Below are positions 56,203-64,000 of a stretch of DNA of 64,000 nucleotides, one piece after another. Every line of letters starts with the position of its first letter. Position 1 is the first letter of the stretch. The position numbers were made by a program, and so were the translations under genes. The stretch covers positions 1 through 64,000 of the forward strand of contig NC_014165.1 of assembly GCF_000092645.1 (NCBI RefSeq). The letters run 5' to 3'. This DNA comes from Thermobispora bispora DSM 43833. GTDB lineage: Bacteria > Actinomycetota > Actinomycetes > Streptosporangiales > Streptosporangiaceae. The notes under the pieces are model-generated. The model was not told where the DNA came from. It worked only from the letters and a program-made list of their open reading frames with translations, and made no database searches.

Positions 56203-57203
56203 CCGACCTCGGCGCCATCCTGCTCGGTGTGCTCCTCCTCATCGGCAACGGCCTCTTCGTCGCCGCCGAGTTCGCGGTGGTCTCCGCCCAGCGGCACCGC
56301 ATGGAGGAGCTGGCGCGCGCCGGTGGGCGGCCGGCCCGGATCGCCGCCCGGGCCGCGGTGCGCAGCAGCCGGGAGCTCTCGCTCATGCTCGCCGGCGCGC
56401 AGCTCGGGATCACGCTCTGCTCGCTCGGCCTCGGCATGGTCGCCGAGCCCGCGGTCGAGCACCTCCTCGGGCCGGTGCTCGTCTTCCTGCCCGAAGCCAT
56501 CCACACCCCGGTGGCGTACCTGGTGGCGCTGGGGCTGGTGACCTTCCTGCACATGGTCGTGGGCGAGATGGCGCCCAAGTCGCTGGCGCTCACCCACCCG
56601 GAGCGCGCCGCCCTCGGGCTGGCCCTGCCGTTCCGCGGCTTCGTCTGGATCGTCCGCCCGCTCCTCGCCCTGCTGAACGGGCTGACCAACGCGACCCTCC
56701 GGCTCGTCGGGGTCCGGCCGCGGGACGAGCTCGCCGTGGCCAAGACCCCGCGGCAGCTCGCCATGCTGGTCGCCGAGTCGGGCCGGATGGGCATGCTCGA
56801 CCGGCACAAGCACGACCTGCTGCTGCGCGCGTTCCGCGCCCAGACCCGGCGGGTCGAGGAGCTCATGCTCCCGGTCGACCAGGCGCCGGCCGTCCCCGCC
56901 GGGGCGAGCGCCGACCTCATCCGCGCCACGGCCGCCCGTGACGGCGGGCACCGCATGCTCGTGGTCTCACCGGACGGCGTGCTCGGCGTGCTGCACGTCA
57001 GGGACGCCCTGATCAACCCGGACCGGCCGCCGGAGACGCTCGCCACCGCGGCGCCGCGGATCCCGGCCGGGACCACCGTCCCCGACGCGGTGACCGTGCT
57101 CCAGGAGGCCCGGGCACAGCTCGGGCTGGTCACCGACGAGCGCGGCGCGGTGATCGGTGTGGTCGATCTCACCCGGCTGATCGGGGAGCTGCTCGCCGCC
57201 TGA
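56199..57203 (+). CDS. CNNM/CorC-family transporter-like protein (second)
   Basis: The 334-residue paralogue has the DUF21 membrane domain (NGLFVAAEFAVVSAQRHRME near residue 15, GAQLGITLCSLGLGMVAEPA near 68 and LHMVVGEMAPKSLALTHPER near 118) and a CBS pair. It lacks the CorC_HlyC C-terminal domain of its partner. It is translated from an ATGA overlap with the first gene, so the two probably form a heterodimer. Such tandem CNNM pairs are frequent in actinobacteria. Confidence 0.92.
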   Translation: MTDLGAILLGVLLLIGNGLFVAAEFAVVSAQRHRMEELARAGGRPARIAARAAVRSSRELSLMLAGAQLGITLCSLGLGMVAEPAVEHLLGPVLVFLPEAIHTPVAYLVALGLVTFLHMVVGEMAPKSLALTHPERAALGLALPFRGFVWIVRPLLALLNGLTNATLRLVGVRPRDELAVAKTPRQLAMLVAESGRMGMLDRHKHDLLLRAFRAQTRRVEELMLPVDQAPAVPAGASADLIRATAARDGGHRMLVVSPDGVLGVLHVRDALINPDRPPETLATAAPRIPAGTTVPDAVTVLQEARAQLGLVTDERGAVIGVVDLTRLIGELLAA

Positions 57204-57581
57204 CCGCCGGACACGGCCCGGTGCGCGAGCCGCGGGGGCGCCCTCGCGGCCGGCGCGCGCCGGGCCCGGCCCCGTCCCGGGCCCGGTCCCGCCTCGGCGA
57301 ACCGCGCGGTGGCCGTGCCGTTCTGGCCGACCGGCCGGATCCGGCGATCCGCGGCACCCTCGAACGGATCCCTCACGCCTCCCGCACGCCGACGAGAGAT
57401 GGCTCCGGGCACCGGGCGGGGCCACCGGGCGTCTCCCCGGTCGGGGCCGTACGGCCAGCCGGGCGGCGGGCCGTACGGGGCAGGCCGGAGCCGGGCCGCG
57501 CGGGGCTGCGTGGGCCACGCAGGAGAACTCGCAGGAGAAGACGCGGTAGAGACGCGACGCCGGGAGACGACGCCGGAAACG
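57204..57581. other. Non-coding stretch after the CNNM pair
   Basis: About 380 bases of GC-rich DNA between the CNNM operon and the tRNA-Leu terminator. No gene or clear signal is seen. Confidence 0.5.
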
Positions 57582-57609
57582 AAAAACCCGCCGGATCGCT
57601 CCAGCGGGT
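57582..57609 (-). terminator. Terminator of tRNA-Leu
   Basis: Read leftward, ACCCGCTGGA–GCGA–TCCGGCGGGT forms a 10-bp stem (one G–T pair) with a 4-base loop. It is followed by a five-T run, starting five bases after the encoded CCA. Confidence 0.85.
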
Positions 57610-57613
57610 GACC

Positions 57614-57697
57614 TGGTGGGCAAGGGGGGAGTTGAACCCCCACGTCCGAAGACACACGGACCTGAACCGTGCGCGTCTGCCATTCCGCCACTTGCCC
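57614..57697 (-). tRNA. tRNA-Leu (anticodon CAG)
   Basis: The 84-base class II tRNA has acceptor GGGCAAG/CTTGCCC with discriminator A and encoded CCA (57614–57616). The D-arm has GGCGGAATGGCAGACGC. The anticodon arm is CACGG–TTCAGGT–CCGTG. The long variable arm is TGTCTTCGGACG, and the T-arm contains GGTTCAACTCC. It neighbours fhaA, as in mycobacteria. Confidence 0.98.
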
Positions 57698-57849
57698 GGG
57701 TGGAACTTCGCCGCTTGGCGGCTGCCAGCAAAGGTTAGCACGTATCTGCCCGTACTAGCGAACCCGGATACGATCCTTCTATTGGTGCGGACTTGCTCGG
57801 TGCCGTACTGAAGCGGTCGCGACCAACGAGGGAGGAAGGGAGGCATCCG

Positions 57850-58587
57850 GTGGGAGTCCTCCAGCGCTTCGAGCGCAGGCTCGAAGGCTTGGTTGAAGGG
57901 GCCTTTGCGCGGGCGTTCAAATCGGATCTCCAGCCGGTCGAGGTGGCCAGCGCCATCCAGCGGGAGATGGACGAGCGGGCCGCGATCGTCGCGCAGGGCC
58001 GCACGCTCGTGCCGAACGACTTCGTGGTCGAGCTGTCGATCACCGATGGTGAGCGCCTGCAGGTGTACGCGGACAGCCTCTGCCAGGAGCTCGCGAACCT
58101 CGCCCGGGAGTACGCCAAGGAGCAGGGCTACTCGTTCGTCGGGCCGGTCCGGGTGCGGTTCGAGACCGCCGACGACCTGGCGGTGGGCCTGTTCCGGATC
58201 CGGTCGGGGGTGATCCGCGGGGCCACCGTGGAGCAGGACGAGATCCGCCACCCGGTGACCGACATGCCGGTGCGCAAGGGGGTGTTCCGGGGCCGGCCGC
58301 GGCTGCTCGTCTCCACCCAGGACGACCCCACCGGCCAGCGCTCGTTCGAGCTCACCACCCCGGTCACCTTGCTCGGCCGCGGCACCGATTGCGATCTTCG
58401 GCTCGTGGACCCGGGTGTCTCGCGGCATCATGCTGAGTTAAGGATCGAGGGTGACAAGGTCGTGCTCGTCGATCTGGGCTCGACGAACGGCACCTTCGTC
58501 AACGGCCAGCCGGTCCGCAGGATCGAGATGCAGGATGGAACGAGGGTGACCCTGGGCCGGACCACCCTGGTCTTCCGGCGCGACTAA
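57850..58587 (+). CDS. fhaA: FhaA: DUF3662 and FHA-domain protein
   Basis: The 245-residue protein binds phosphothreonine through its FHA domain and regulates cell-wall synthesis. The N-terminal DUF3662 domain (about 1–120) starts VGVLQRFERRLEGLVEGAFA. A short linker leads to the FHA domain (about 155–245), with LLGRGTDCDLRL, DPGVSRHHAEL and DLGSTNGTFVNG. The linker is much shorter than in M. tuberculosis FhaA, which has a long disordered middle. GTG at 57850 follows GGGAGG. It is the first gene of the fhaA–fhaB–pstP–rodA–pbpA–pknA operon. Confidence 0.93.
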   Translation: MGVLQRFERRLEGLVEGAFARAFKSDLQPVEVASAIQREMDERAAIVAQGRTLVPNDFVVELSITDGERLQVYADSLCQELANLAREYAKEQGYSFVGPVRVRFETADDLAVGLFRIRSGVIRGATVEQDEIRHPVTDMPVRKGVFRGRPRLLVSTQDDPTGQRSFELTTPVTLLGRGTDCDLRLVDPGVSRHHAELRIEGDKVVLVDLGSTNGTFVNGQPVRRIEMQDGTRVTLGRTTLVFRRD

Positions 58588-58605
58588 GAGGTAGACGAGC
58601 GGTCC

Positions 58606-59076
58606 ATGTCCGAGCTAACGCTGCTGCTCATCCGGATCGCCTTCCTGGCGCTGCTATGGCTCTTCGTGATAGCGGCGGTGGGCGTGATCCGGACCGACCT
58701 GTTCGGCCCGCGTACGGCTCCCGCGCCCGGACGCAGCCCGGCCCGACAGGGAATGGCCCTGCCGAAGCTCAAGCCCAAGCGGGGTCAACCTCGTCAGCTC
58801 GTCGTGACCGCAGGTCCCCTCCAGGGCACGGTAATCGACCTCACCGACTCCCCCATCACCATCGGGAGGGCGAGCGACGCCACGCTCGTCCTCAACGACG
58901 ACTACGCTTCCAGTCGGCATGCCCGGCTCTTCCCGCAGGATGGCCAGTGGATCGTGGAAGATCTCGGCTCGACCAACGGCACATACCTCGAACGCTCTAA
59001 AGTGACCCGCCCGACCCCGGTGCCTGTCGGAGTTCCGATCCGCATCGGCAAAACCGTCCTTGAATTGCGCAAATGA
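58606..59076 (+). CDS. fhaB: FhaB (FipA-like) FHA-domain protein
   Basis: The 156-residue protein has an N-terminal membrane helix (LLLIRIAFLALLWLFVIAAV) and a C-terminal FHA domain with TIGRASDATLVL near residue 80, SSRHARLF near 100 and EDLGSTNGTYLERSKV near 115. In mycobacteria FhaB/FipA binds phosphorylated FtsZ/FtsQ and helps division under stress. Its stop overlaps the pstP start (ATGA). Confidence 0.94.
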   Translation: MSELTLLLIRIAFLALLWLFVIAAVGVIRTDLFGPRTAPAPGRSPARQGMALPKLKPKRGQPRQLVVTAGPLQGTVIDLTDSPITIGRASDATLVLNDDYASSRHARLFPQDGQWIVEDLGSTNGTYLERSKVTRPTPVPVGVPIRIGKTVLELRK

Positions 59077-60353
59077 CCATCGCACTCCGCTACGCCGCTC
59101 GCTCTGACGTCGGCCTCCTCCGTGAGGGGAACGAGGACTCGGCGTATGCCAGCGGTCGCCTGCTCGCCGTCGCCGACGGTATGGGCGGGCACGCCCACGG
59201 CGAGGTGGCGAGCTCGGTCGCCATCGCAGCCCTGTCCTCCCTCGACAGGGACACGTCCGGCAGTGACCTGGTCAGCGACATCGAGGCGGCCTTCCGGGAC
59301 GCCAACCATCAGCTCCAGGAGCTGGTCAACCGGGACCCGAGCCTGAAGGGCATGGGCACCACGCTCACCGCGATGCTGTGGAACGGGTTGCGGTTCGCCC
59401 TCGCCCATGTCGGCGACTCCCGCGCCTATCTGCTGCGCAACGGTGAGCTCTACCAGATCACGCACGACCACACGCTCGTGCAGTCGCTGGTGGACGACGG
59501 GCGCATCACCCAGGAGGAGGCCGCCAACCACCCGCAGCGATCGATCCTGCTCCGCGCCCTGGACGGGACCGCGGAGGTCGACCCGGACCTGCAGGACCGG
59601 GAGGCCCAGGTCGGCGACCGGTACCTGCTCTGCTCGGACGGCCTCTCCACGGTGGTCAGCCCGGAGACCCTCCACCACACGCTCACCACGATCGAGGACC
59701 CGGAGGAGGTGGTCCGGCAGCTCATCGACCTGGCGAACCGGGGCGGTGGGCCGGACAACATCACCTGCGTGGTCGCCGATGTGATCGAGATAGACGATCC
59801 CGAACCGCCGCAGACCAAGGCGGCGATCGTCGGCGCGGCCGGCTCGGGCCGGCTGGAGGCCCTCTCCCGCGATCTCGGGCTGGGGAACGGGCTGGGGAAC
59901 CGGAGCGCGGTCACCGCCCCCCAGCCGGTGATCACGGATGAGGACCTCGACGACGCGCCGGCCGGCCGGGCGGGGCGGCGGGCGCGCGGGCGCCGCACCT
60001 GGCTACGGGTGCTCGGCGGGATCACCGTCACCGCGGCCGCGCTGGGCGCCGGCGGCTACGGCGCCCAGCAGTGGATCAACAGTCAGTACTATGTCGGTGC
60101 GCAAGGCGACCGGCTCGTGGTCTACCAGGGCATCGACGCCGAGCTCGGCCCGCTGTCGTTCAAGAAGGTGGCCTACACCGAGAACGTGCGCCTCTCCTCC
60201 CTCCCCGCCGTACAGCAGAGCCAGATCCGCAGCGGGATCCAGGTCGAGGACCTGCAGGACGGCATCGAGACGCTCAAACGGTTCGCCGCCTCGGCGCAGC
60301 CGTCGACGGAGACCATCGACACGCTCTCGAGCCCGTCGGGGTCGGGTCAGTGA
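59073..60353 (+). CDS. pstP: PP2C-type Ser/Thr phosphatase PstP
   Basis: The 426-residue membrane phosphatase removes phosphate from kinase targets. The PP2C domain (about 1–240) has RSDVGLLREGNEDSA, VADGMGGHAHGE near residue 30, GDSRAYLLRNGE near 114 and GGPDNITCVVADV near 226. The conserved Asp/Gly residues bind two to three metals. A basic linker and one membrane helix (VLGGITVTAAALGAGGYGA, near 315) precede an extracellular tail of about 90 residues. GTGA overlap with rodA. Confidence 0.95.
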   Translation: MTIALRYAARSDVGLLREGNEDSAYASGRLLAVADGMGGHAHGEVASSVAIAALSSLDRDTSGSDLVSDIEAAFRDANHQLQELVNRDPSLKGMGTTLTAMLWNGLRFALAHVGDSRAYLLRNGELYQITHDHTLVQSLVDDGRITQEEAANHPQRSILLRALDGTAEVDPDLQDREAQVGDRYLLCSDGLSTVVSPETLHHTLTTIEDPEEVVRQLIDLANRGGGPDNITCVVADVIEIDDPEPPQTKAAIVGAAGSGRLEALSRDLGLGNGLGNRSAVTAPQPVITDEDLDDAPAGRAGRRARGRRTWLRVLGGITVTAAALGAGGYGAQQWINSQYYVGAQGDRLVVYQGIDAELGPLSFKKVAYTENVRLSSLPAVQQSQIRSGIQVEDLQDGIETLKRFAASAQPSTETIDTLSSPSGSGQ

Positions 60354-61732
60354 GCGCCATCCCATCGCCGCAGGTGCCGACGACCGCCAAGCGGCGGGTC
60401 GTCCAGCTCGGCATGCTCACCTTCGCCATGCTGGTGGTGATGGCGGCCTACGCCGGCGTCGGGCTCGGCATCAACGGCCAGGTCCCCTCCGGCATGCTGG
60501 GCTACGGCCTCGGCCTCGGCGGCCTGGTCTTCGCGGCCTACCTGGTCCTCGCCAGGTTCGCCCCGTGGGCCGACCCGCTGCTGCTCCCCCTGGTCACCCT
60601 GATCAACGGCATCGGCCTGGTGATGATCTACCGGATCGAGCAGGCCGGTCAGCCGGGGGCGAACGCCACCACCCAGCTCATGTGGACCGCGCTGGGCGTG
60701 GTGATGTTCGCGGTGACCCTGATCGTGCTGCGGGACCACCGCATCCTGCAGCGCTTCACCTACACCGCCGGGTTCGCCGGCCTGGTGCTGCTCGCCATCC
60801 CGGCCATCCTCCCCAGCAGCCTCAGCGAGGTGCAGGGTGCCAAGATCTGGATCCGGATCGGCGGGTTCTCCATCCAGCCCGGCGAGTTCGCCAAGCTCGC
60901 CTTAGTCGTCTTCTTCGCGGGCTACCTCGTCGCGAAGAAGGACGTGCTCTCCCTGGCCGGCCGCAGGCTGCTCTTCATCGACCTGCCCCGCGGCCGCGAC
61001 ATGGGGCCCATCCTCATCACCTGGCTGCTCAGCCTCGGCGTGCTCGTCCTGGAGAAGGACCTCGGCACCTCGCTGCTGCTGTTCGGCGCGTTCATCGCGA
61101 TGCTCTACATCGCGACCCAGCGCACCTCGTGGGTGCTGATCGGGCTGCTGCTCTTCGTCGGCGGCGCCTACCTCGCCGGGCAGATCTTCAGCCACGTGGA
61201 GGCCCGGTTCGAAGGCTGGCTGCACGCCGACGACAACGAGATCTACAACCGCACGTTCGGCGGCAGCTACCAGCTCATGCAGGGCCTGTTCGGCATCGGG
61301 TCGGGCGGCATCCTCGGCACCGGGCTCGGCCGGGGCCACCCCGAGCTGATCCCGCTGTCGTTCTCGGACTTCATCTTCCCCGCGGTGGGCGAGGAGCTCG
61401 GCATCACCGGCCTGATGGCCCTGCTCATGGTGTACATGCTCATCGTCGAGCGGGGCCTGCGCACCGCGCTCGGGGCCCGGGACCCGTTCTCCAAGCTGCT
61501 CGCCGGCGGCCTCTCGTTCATCCTCGCCTGGCAGGTGTTCATCATCGTCGGGGGCGTGACCCGGCTCATCCCGCTCACCGGCCTGGTGACACCGTTCATG
61601 TCGGCGGGAGGATCCGCACTGCTCGCCAACTGGATGCTCATCGCCATGCTGGTGCGGATGTCGGACGCGGCGCGCAGGCCGCCGCCACAGGCGATCCAGA
61701 ACGAGGGTGAGACACAGGTGATGCGGCGATGA
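60350..61732 (+). CDS. rodA: RodA/FtsW-family SEDS peptidoglycan polymerase
   Basis: This 460-residue protein with about 12 membrane helices is a SEDS glycosyltransferase that polymerises lipid II with its partner PBP. Family signatures are GGFSIQPGEFAKLALVVFFA near residue 170, LEKDLGTSLLLFG near 232, a periplasmic loop with catalytic-loop-like DDNEIYN, and SDFIFPAVGEELG near 338, ending with FVTPFMSAGGSAL-type residues. GTG 60350 overlaps pstP by 4 bp; an upstream in-frame extension lies inside pstP and is not coding. pbpA overlaps its stop. Confidence 0.95.
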   Translation: MSAIPSPQVPTTAKRRVVQLGMLTFAMLVVMAAYAGVGLGINGQVPSGMLGYGLGLGGLVFAAYLVLARFAPWADPLLLPLVTLINGIGLVMIYRIEQAGQPGANATTQLMWTALGVVMFAVTLIVLRDHRILQRFTYTAGFAGLVLLAIPAILPSSLSEVQGAKIWIRIGGFSIQPGEFAKLALVVFFAGYLVAKKDVLSLAGRRLLFIDLPRGRDMGPILITWLLSLGVLVLEKDLGTSLLLFGAFIAMLYIATQRTSWVLIGLLLFVGGAYLAGQIFSHVEARFEGWLHADDNEIYNRTFGGSYQLMQGLFGIGSGGILGTGLGRGHPELIPLSFSDFIFPAVGEELGITGLMALLMVYMLIVERGLRTALGARDPFSKLLAGGLSFILAWQVFIIVGGVTRLIPLTGLVTPFMSAGGSALLANWMLIAMLVRMSDAARRPPPQAIQNEGETQVMRR

Positions 61733-63186
61733 ACAGCACGGTCAAGCGGACCGCCGTCGCCTGCCTGTTCATGTTCCTCCTGCTCATGGGGAACGTGACC
61801 TACATCGGCGCGGTGCAGGCGGAAGGGCTGAAGAACGACCCGCGCAACGCGCGCGCCTTCTTCGCCCGGTACAACATCGACCGGGGCTGGATCACCGCCA
61901 ACAACGGCAAGGTCACCCTCGCCCGGACCAAGGACACCGGCGACGCCACCTTCCGGTTCAAGCGCGAGTACCCGGGCGGGAAGGCGTTCTCGCACGTCGT
62001 CGGATACTTCGCCCCGGAGAGCGCGACCGGCATCGAGGCGGCGGCCGGCCGGTACCTCGACGGCACCCACCCTGACCTGGTCGTCCGCCGCGCGATCGAC
62101 CTGGTCAGCGGCAAGCCGGCCAAGGGCGCCAACGTCGACCTCACCCTCGACGTCCAGGCGCAGCGGGTCGCGTACCGGCTGCTCAACGGCACGGGCAAGC
62201 GCGGCGCGGTGGTGGCGCTCGACCCCAAGACCGGGGCGGTGCTCGCCATGGTCTCGTCGCCGTCGTACGACGCCAACCCGCTCGCCCAGCCGAACAAGGC
62301 GAAGGTCAACGCGGCCTGGCAGAAGCTCAACAAGGACGACAACAAGCCGCTGATCAACCGGGCGATCGAGCAGACCTACCCGCCGGGTTCGACGTTCAAG
62401 GTCGTCACCTCGGCCATGTTCCTCAGCGAGGACACCTCCCGGGACGAGAACACGGTCGTCGACGCCCCGGACGCGCTGCCGCTCCCCGGGGTGGTGCAAC
62501 CGCTGCGCAACTACCGCGGCGAGTCGTGCGGTGGCCAGGCCACGATGCTGCGGGCGCTCGCCATCTCGTGCAACACGCCCTTCGCCAAGATCGGCATGGA
62601 CCTCGGCTACGACCGGCTGAAGGAGCAGGCGGAGCGGTTCGGCGTGGGCAAGCCGCTGGAGATCCCGCTCTACGTGCAGCCGAGCGACATCGGCCCGCAG
62701 GAGGACAAGGCCGCCCTCGCCCAGACCTCGATCGGGCAGCGGAGCAACCGGATGACCCCGCTGCAGATGGCCATGGTGGCCGCCGGGATCGCGAACAACG
62801 GCACGGTCATGAAGCCGTACCTGATCAACAAGATCGTCGCCCCGGACGGCACCGAGCTCGAGGTCACCGAGCCGGAGGAGCTCACCGAGGCGGTGAGCCC
62901 GGAGGTCGCGGCCGAGCTGACCAGGATGATGGTCGGCGTGGTGCAGCAGGGCACCGGCCGGGCCGCGCAGGTGCCCGGGATCACGGTGGCGGGCAAGACC
63001 GGAACCGCGGAGACCGGTCCGGGCCAGCCCTCGCACGCCTGGTTCATCTGCTTCGCCCCGGCCGAGGATCCCAAGGTCGCGGTAGCCGTCATCGTGGAGT
63101 CCGGTAGCGCGGGCAGCGACGCCACCGGTGGCGCGGTGGCGGCCCCGATCGCCCGCGAGGTCATACAGGCGGTGCTGGGACGGTGA
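61729..63186 (+). CDS. pbpA: Penicillin-binding protein A (transpeptidase)
   Basis: The 485-residue class B PBP cross-links peptidoglycan beside its SEDS partner RodA. An N-terminal membrane helix (ACLFMFLLLMGNVTYIGAV) leads to a dimerisation region and then the transpeptidase. Catalytic motifs are STFK near residue 222 (serine nucleophile), SCN near 281 and KTGT near 423. GTGA overlap with the kinase gene and ATGA overlap with rodA show tight coupling. In mycobacteria PknB phosphorylates PbpA. Confidence 0.96.
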   Translation: MNSTVKRTAVACLFMFLLLMGNVTYIGAVQAEGLKNDPRNARAFFARYNIDRGWITANNGKVTLARTKDTGDATFRFKREYPGGKAFSHVVGYFAPESATGIEAAAGRYLDGTHPDLVVRRAIDLVSGKPAKGANVDLTLDVQAQRVAYRLLNGTGKRGAVVALDPKTGAVLAMVSSPSYDANPLAQPNKAKVNAAWQKLNKDDNKPLINRAIEQTYPPGSTFKVVTSAMFLSEDTSRDENTVVDAPDALPLPGVVQPLRNYRGESCGGQATMLRALAISCNTPFAKIGMDLGYDRLKEQAERFGVGKPLEIPLYVQPSDIGPQEDKAALAQTSIGQRSNRMTPLQMAMVAAGIANNGTVMKPYLINKIVAPDGTELEVTEPEELTEAVSPEVAAELTRMMVGVVQQGTGRAAQVPGITVAGKTGTAETGPGQPSHAWFICFAPAEDPKVAVAVIVESGSAGSDATGGAVAAPIAREVIQAVLGR

Positions 63187-64000
63187 ACCCCGACACGGTT
63201 CTCGGCGGCCGATACCGGCTGATCTCCCGCATCGCGGCCGGCGGGATGGGGGAGGTCTGGCGGGCGCTGGACGAGTCGCTGGGCCGTGAGGTGGCGGTGA
63301 AGGTGATGCACAGCCACGTCGCCGCCGACCCGTCGTTCCGCACCCGGTTCCGCACCGAGGCCCGGATCACCGCGGCGCTCACCGACCCGGGGATCGCCCA
63401 GGTCTACGACTACGGGGAGTCGGACAGCGTCGCCTACCTGGTCATGGAGCTGGTGCACGGCGAGCCGCTCGCCGCGATCCTCTCCCGGAACGGCGCCCTC
63501 GACCCCCAGGTCACGCTCGACATCATCGAGCAGGCCGCCAAGGGCCTGTACGCGGCGCACCGCAACGGGGTCATCCACCGGGACATCAAGCCCGGCAACC
63601 TGCTCGTCACCGAGGACGGCCAGGTCAAGATCACCGATTTCGGGATCGCCCGGGCCCTGGAGGCCGCCCGGCTGACCCGGACCGGGACCGTGCTCGGCAC
63701 CGCGCAGTACGTGAGCCCGGAGCAGGCGTCCGGCAGCGAGCTCACCCCGGCGAGCGACATCTACTCGCTCGGCGTCGTCGCGTACGAGTGCCTCGCCGGC
63801 CGCCCGCCGTTCACCGCGGACACCCCGGTCGCGCTGGTCCTCAAGCACATCAACACCCCGCCGCCGCCCCTGCCCGAAACGGTGCCGCAGGCGGTGCGGG
63901 ATCTCGTCTCCGCCATGCTCGCCAAGGATCCGGCGGCCCGCCCGGCCGACGGCGCCGAGCTCGCCCGCCGGGTGCGCGCGCTGCGCGCCACGCTCACCGG
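63183..64000 (+). CDS. pknA: Ser/Thr protein kinase, PknA/PknB type (runs off right edge)
   Basis: Only the first 272 codons are in the window. They cover nearly the whole kinase domain: GGRYRLISRIAAGGMGEVW at the N-terminus, lysine in VAVKVMHSHV near residue 40, HRDIKPGN near 138, intact DFGIARALE near 156 and the SPEQAS P+1 segment near 179. This is the PASTA/PknA–PknB group that controls growth and division. The position directly after pbpA fits pknA; the transmembrane and exterior parts lie beyond 64000. GTG at 63183 overlaps pbpA by 4 bp. Confidence 0.93.
   Translation, partial: MNPDTVLGGRYRLISRIAAGGMGEVWRALDESLGREVAVKVMHSHVAADPSFRTRFRTEARITAALTDPGIAQVYDYGESDSVAYLVMELVHGEPLAAILSRNGALDPQVTLDIIEQAAKGLYAAHRNGVIHRDIKPGNLLVTEDGQVKITDFGIARALEAARLTRTGTVLGTAQYVSPEQASGSELTPASDIYSLGVVAYECLAGRPPFTADTPVALVLKHINTPPPPLPETVPQAVRDLVSAMLAKDPAARPADGAELARRVRALRATLT

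Noticed and set aside
60071-60349. Upstream extension of the rodA frame
   Set aside because: It lies wholly inside pstP in another frame. The GTGA overlap at 60350 is the normal operon junction.

Overview
This window is a chromosomal segment of a high-GC actinomycete. It starts just left of dnaA and runs through the origin of replication into the cell-wall/cell-division kinase cluster. The order dnaA–oriC–dnaN–gnd–recF–dciA(DUF721)–gyrB–gyrA–DUF3566–tRNA-Ile, frequent GTG/TTG starts, the DLW-39 small protein and the fhaA–fhaB–pstP–rodA–pbpA–pknA operon all point to Actinobacteria. The arrangement with gnd between dnaN and recF, plus many regulatory ATPases, suggests a Streptomyces/Streptosporangium-like lineage, but species cannot be fixed from the sequence alone. 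I see no prophage, insertion sequence or CRISPR array.

Layout. 1–12.6 kb: replication and topology core (dnaA, oriC with many relaxed DnaA boxes, dnaN, gnd, recF, dciA, gyrB, gyrA, a DUF3566 membrane protein, tRNA-Ile with terminator). 12.9–16 kb: YnfA-like membrane protein, a leaderless BtuF-like metal-receptor protein, and a PIN-domain toxin coupled to an unusually large partner. 16–21.8 kb: copper export (copA, copZ, CsoR-type operator), an ArsB/NhaD-type transporter coupled to a CBS protein, and DUF488. 21.8–25.6 kb: a four-gene ferric-siderophore ABC importer behind a near-perfect DtxR/IdeR iron box. 26–33.7 kb: an unknown coiled-coil protein, possible gene debris, two tandem receptor Ser/Thr kinases, an RsbW-like ATPase, DLW-39, a phosphonatase-like HAD protein and tRNA-Ala.

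33.9–38.7 kb is the most accessory-looking stretch. It holds a secreted Ig-like-repeat protein interrupted by one in-frame amber codon, a zinc-ribbon protein, and a membrane-anchored VirD4/HerA-like protein whose Walker A motif appears lost. 39–45.3 kb: an envelope glycan region (alkaline-phosphatase-like polytopic membrane protein, MptB-like mannosyltransferase overlapping it tail to tail, GT2 glycosyltransferase), a STAS protein and small unknown proteins. 45.4–48.6 kb: a second RsbW-like ATPase, a PAS/GAF hybrid sensor kinase with no response regulator beside it, and an Ogt-type DNA repair protein. 48.7–54.4 kb: thiamine salvage (NCS1 permease behind a TPP riboswitch, and TenA), rhodanese, Fpg/Nei glycosylase, a GPP34 protein and an LCP ligase. 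54.6–57.2 kb: two overlapping CNNM/CorC-type membrane proteins. 57.6–64 kb: tRNA-Leu, then the fhaA–fhaB–pstP–rodA–pbpA–pknA operon, whose kinase runs off the right edge.

Together the window couples chromosome replication, iron/copper/thiamine homeostasis and phospho-signalling to envelope growth. The best leads for something new are the amber-interrupted repeat gene, the degenerate VirD4-like ATPase, and the PIN toxin with its large VapB-tailed partner.
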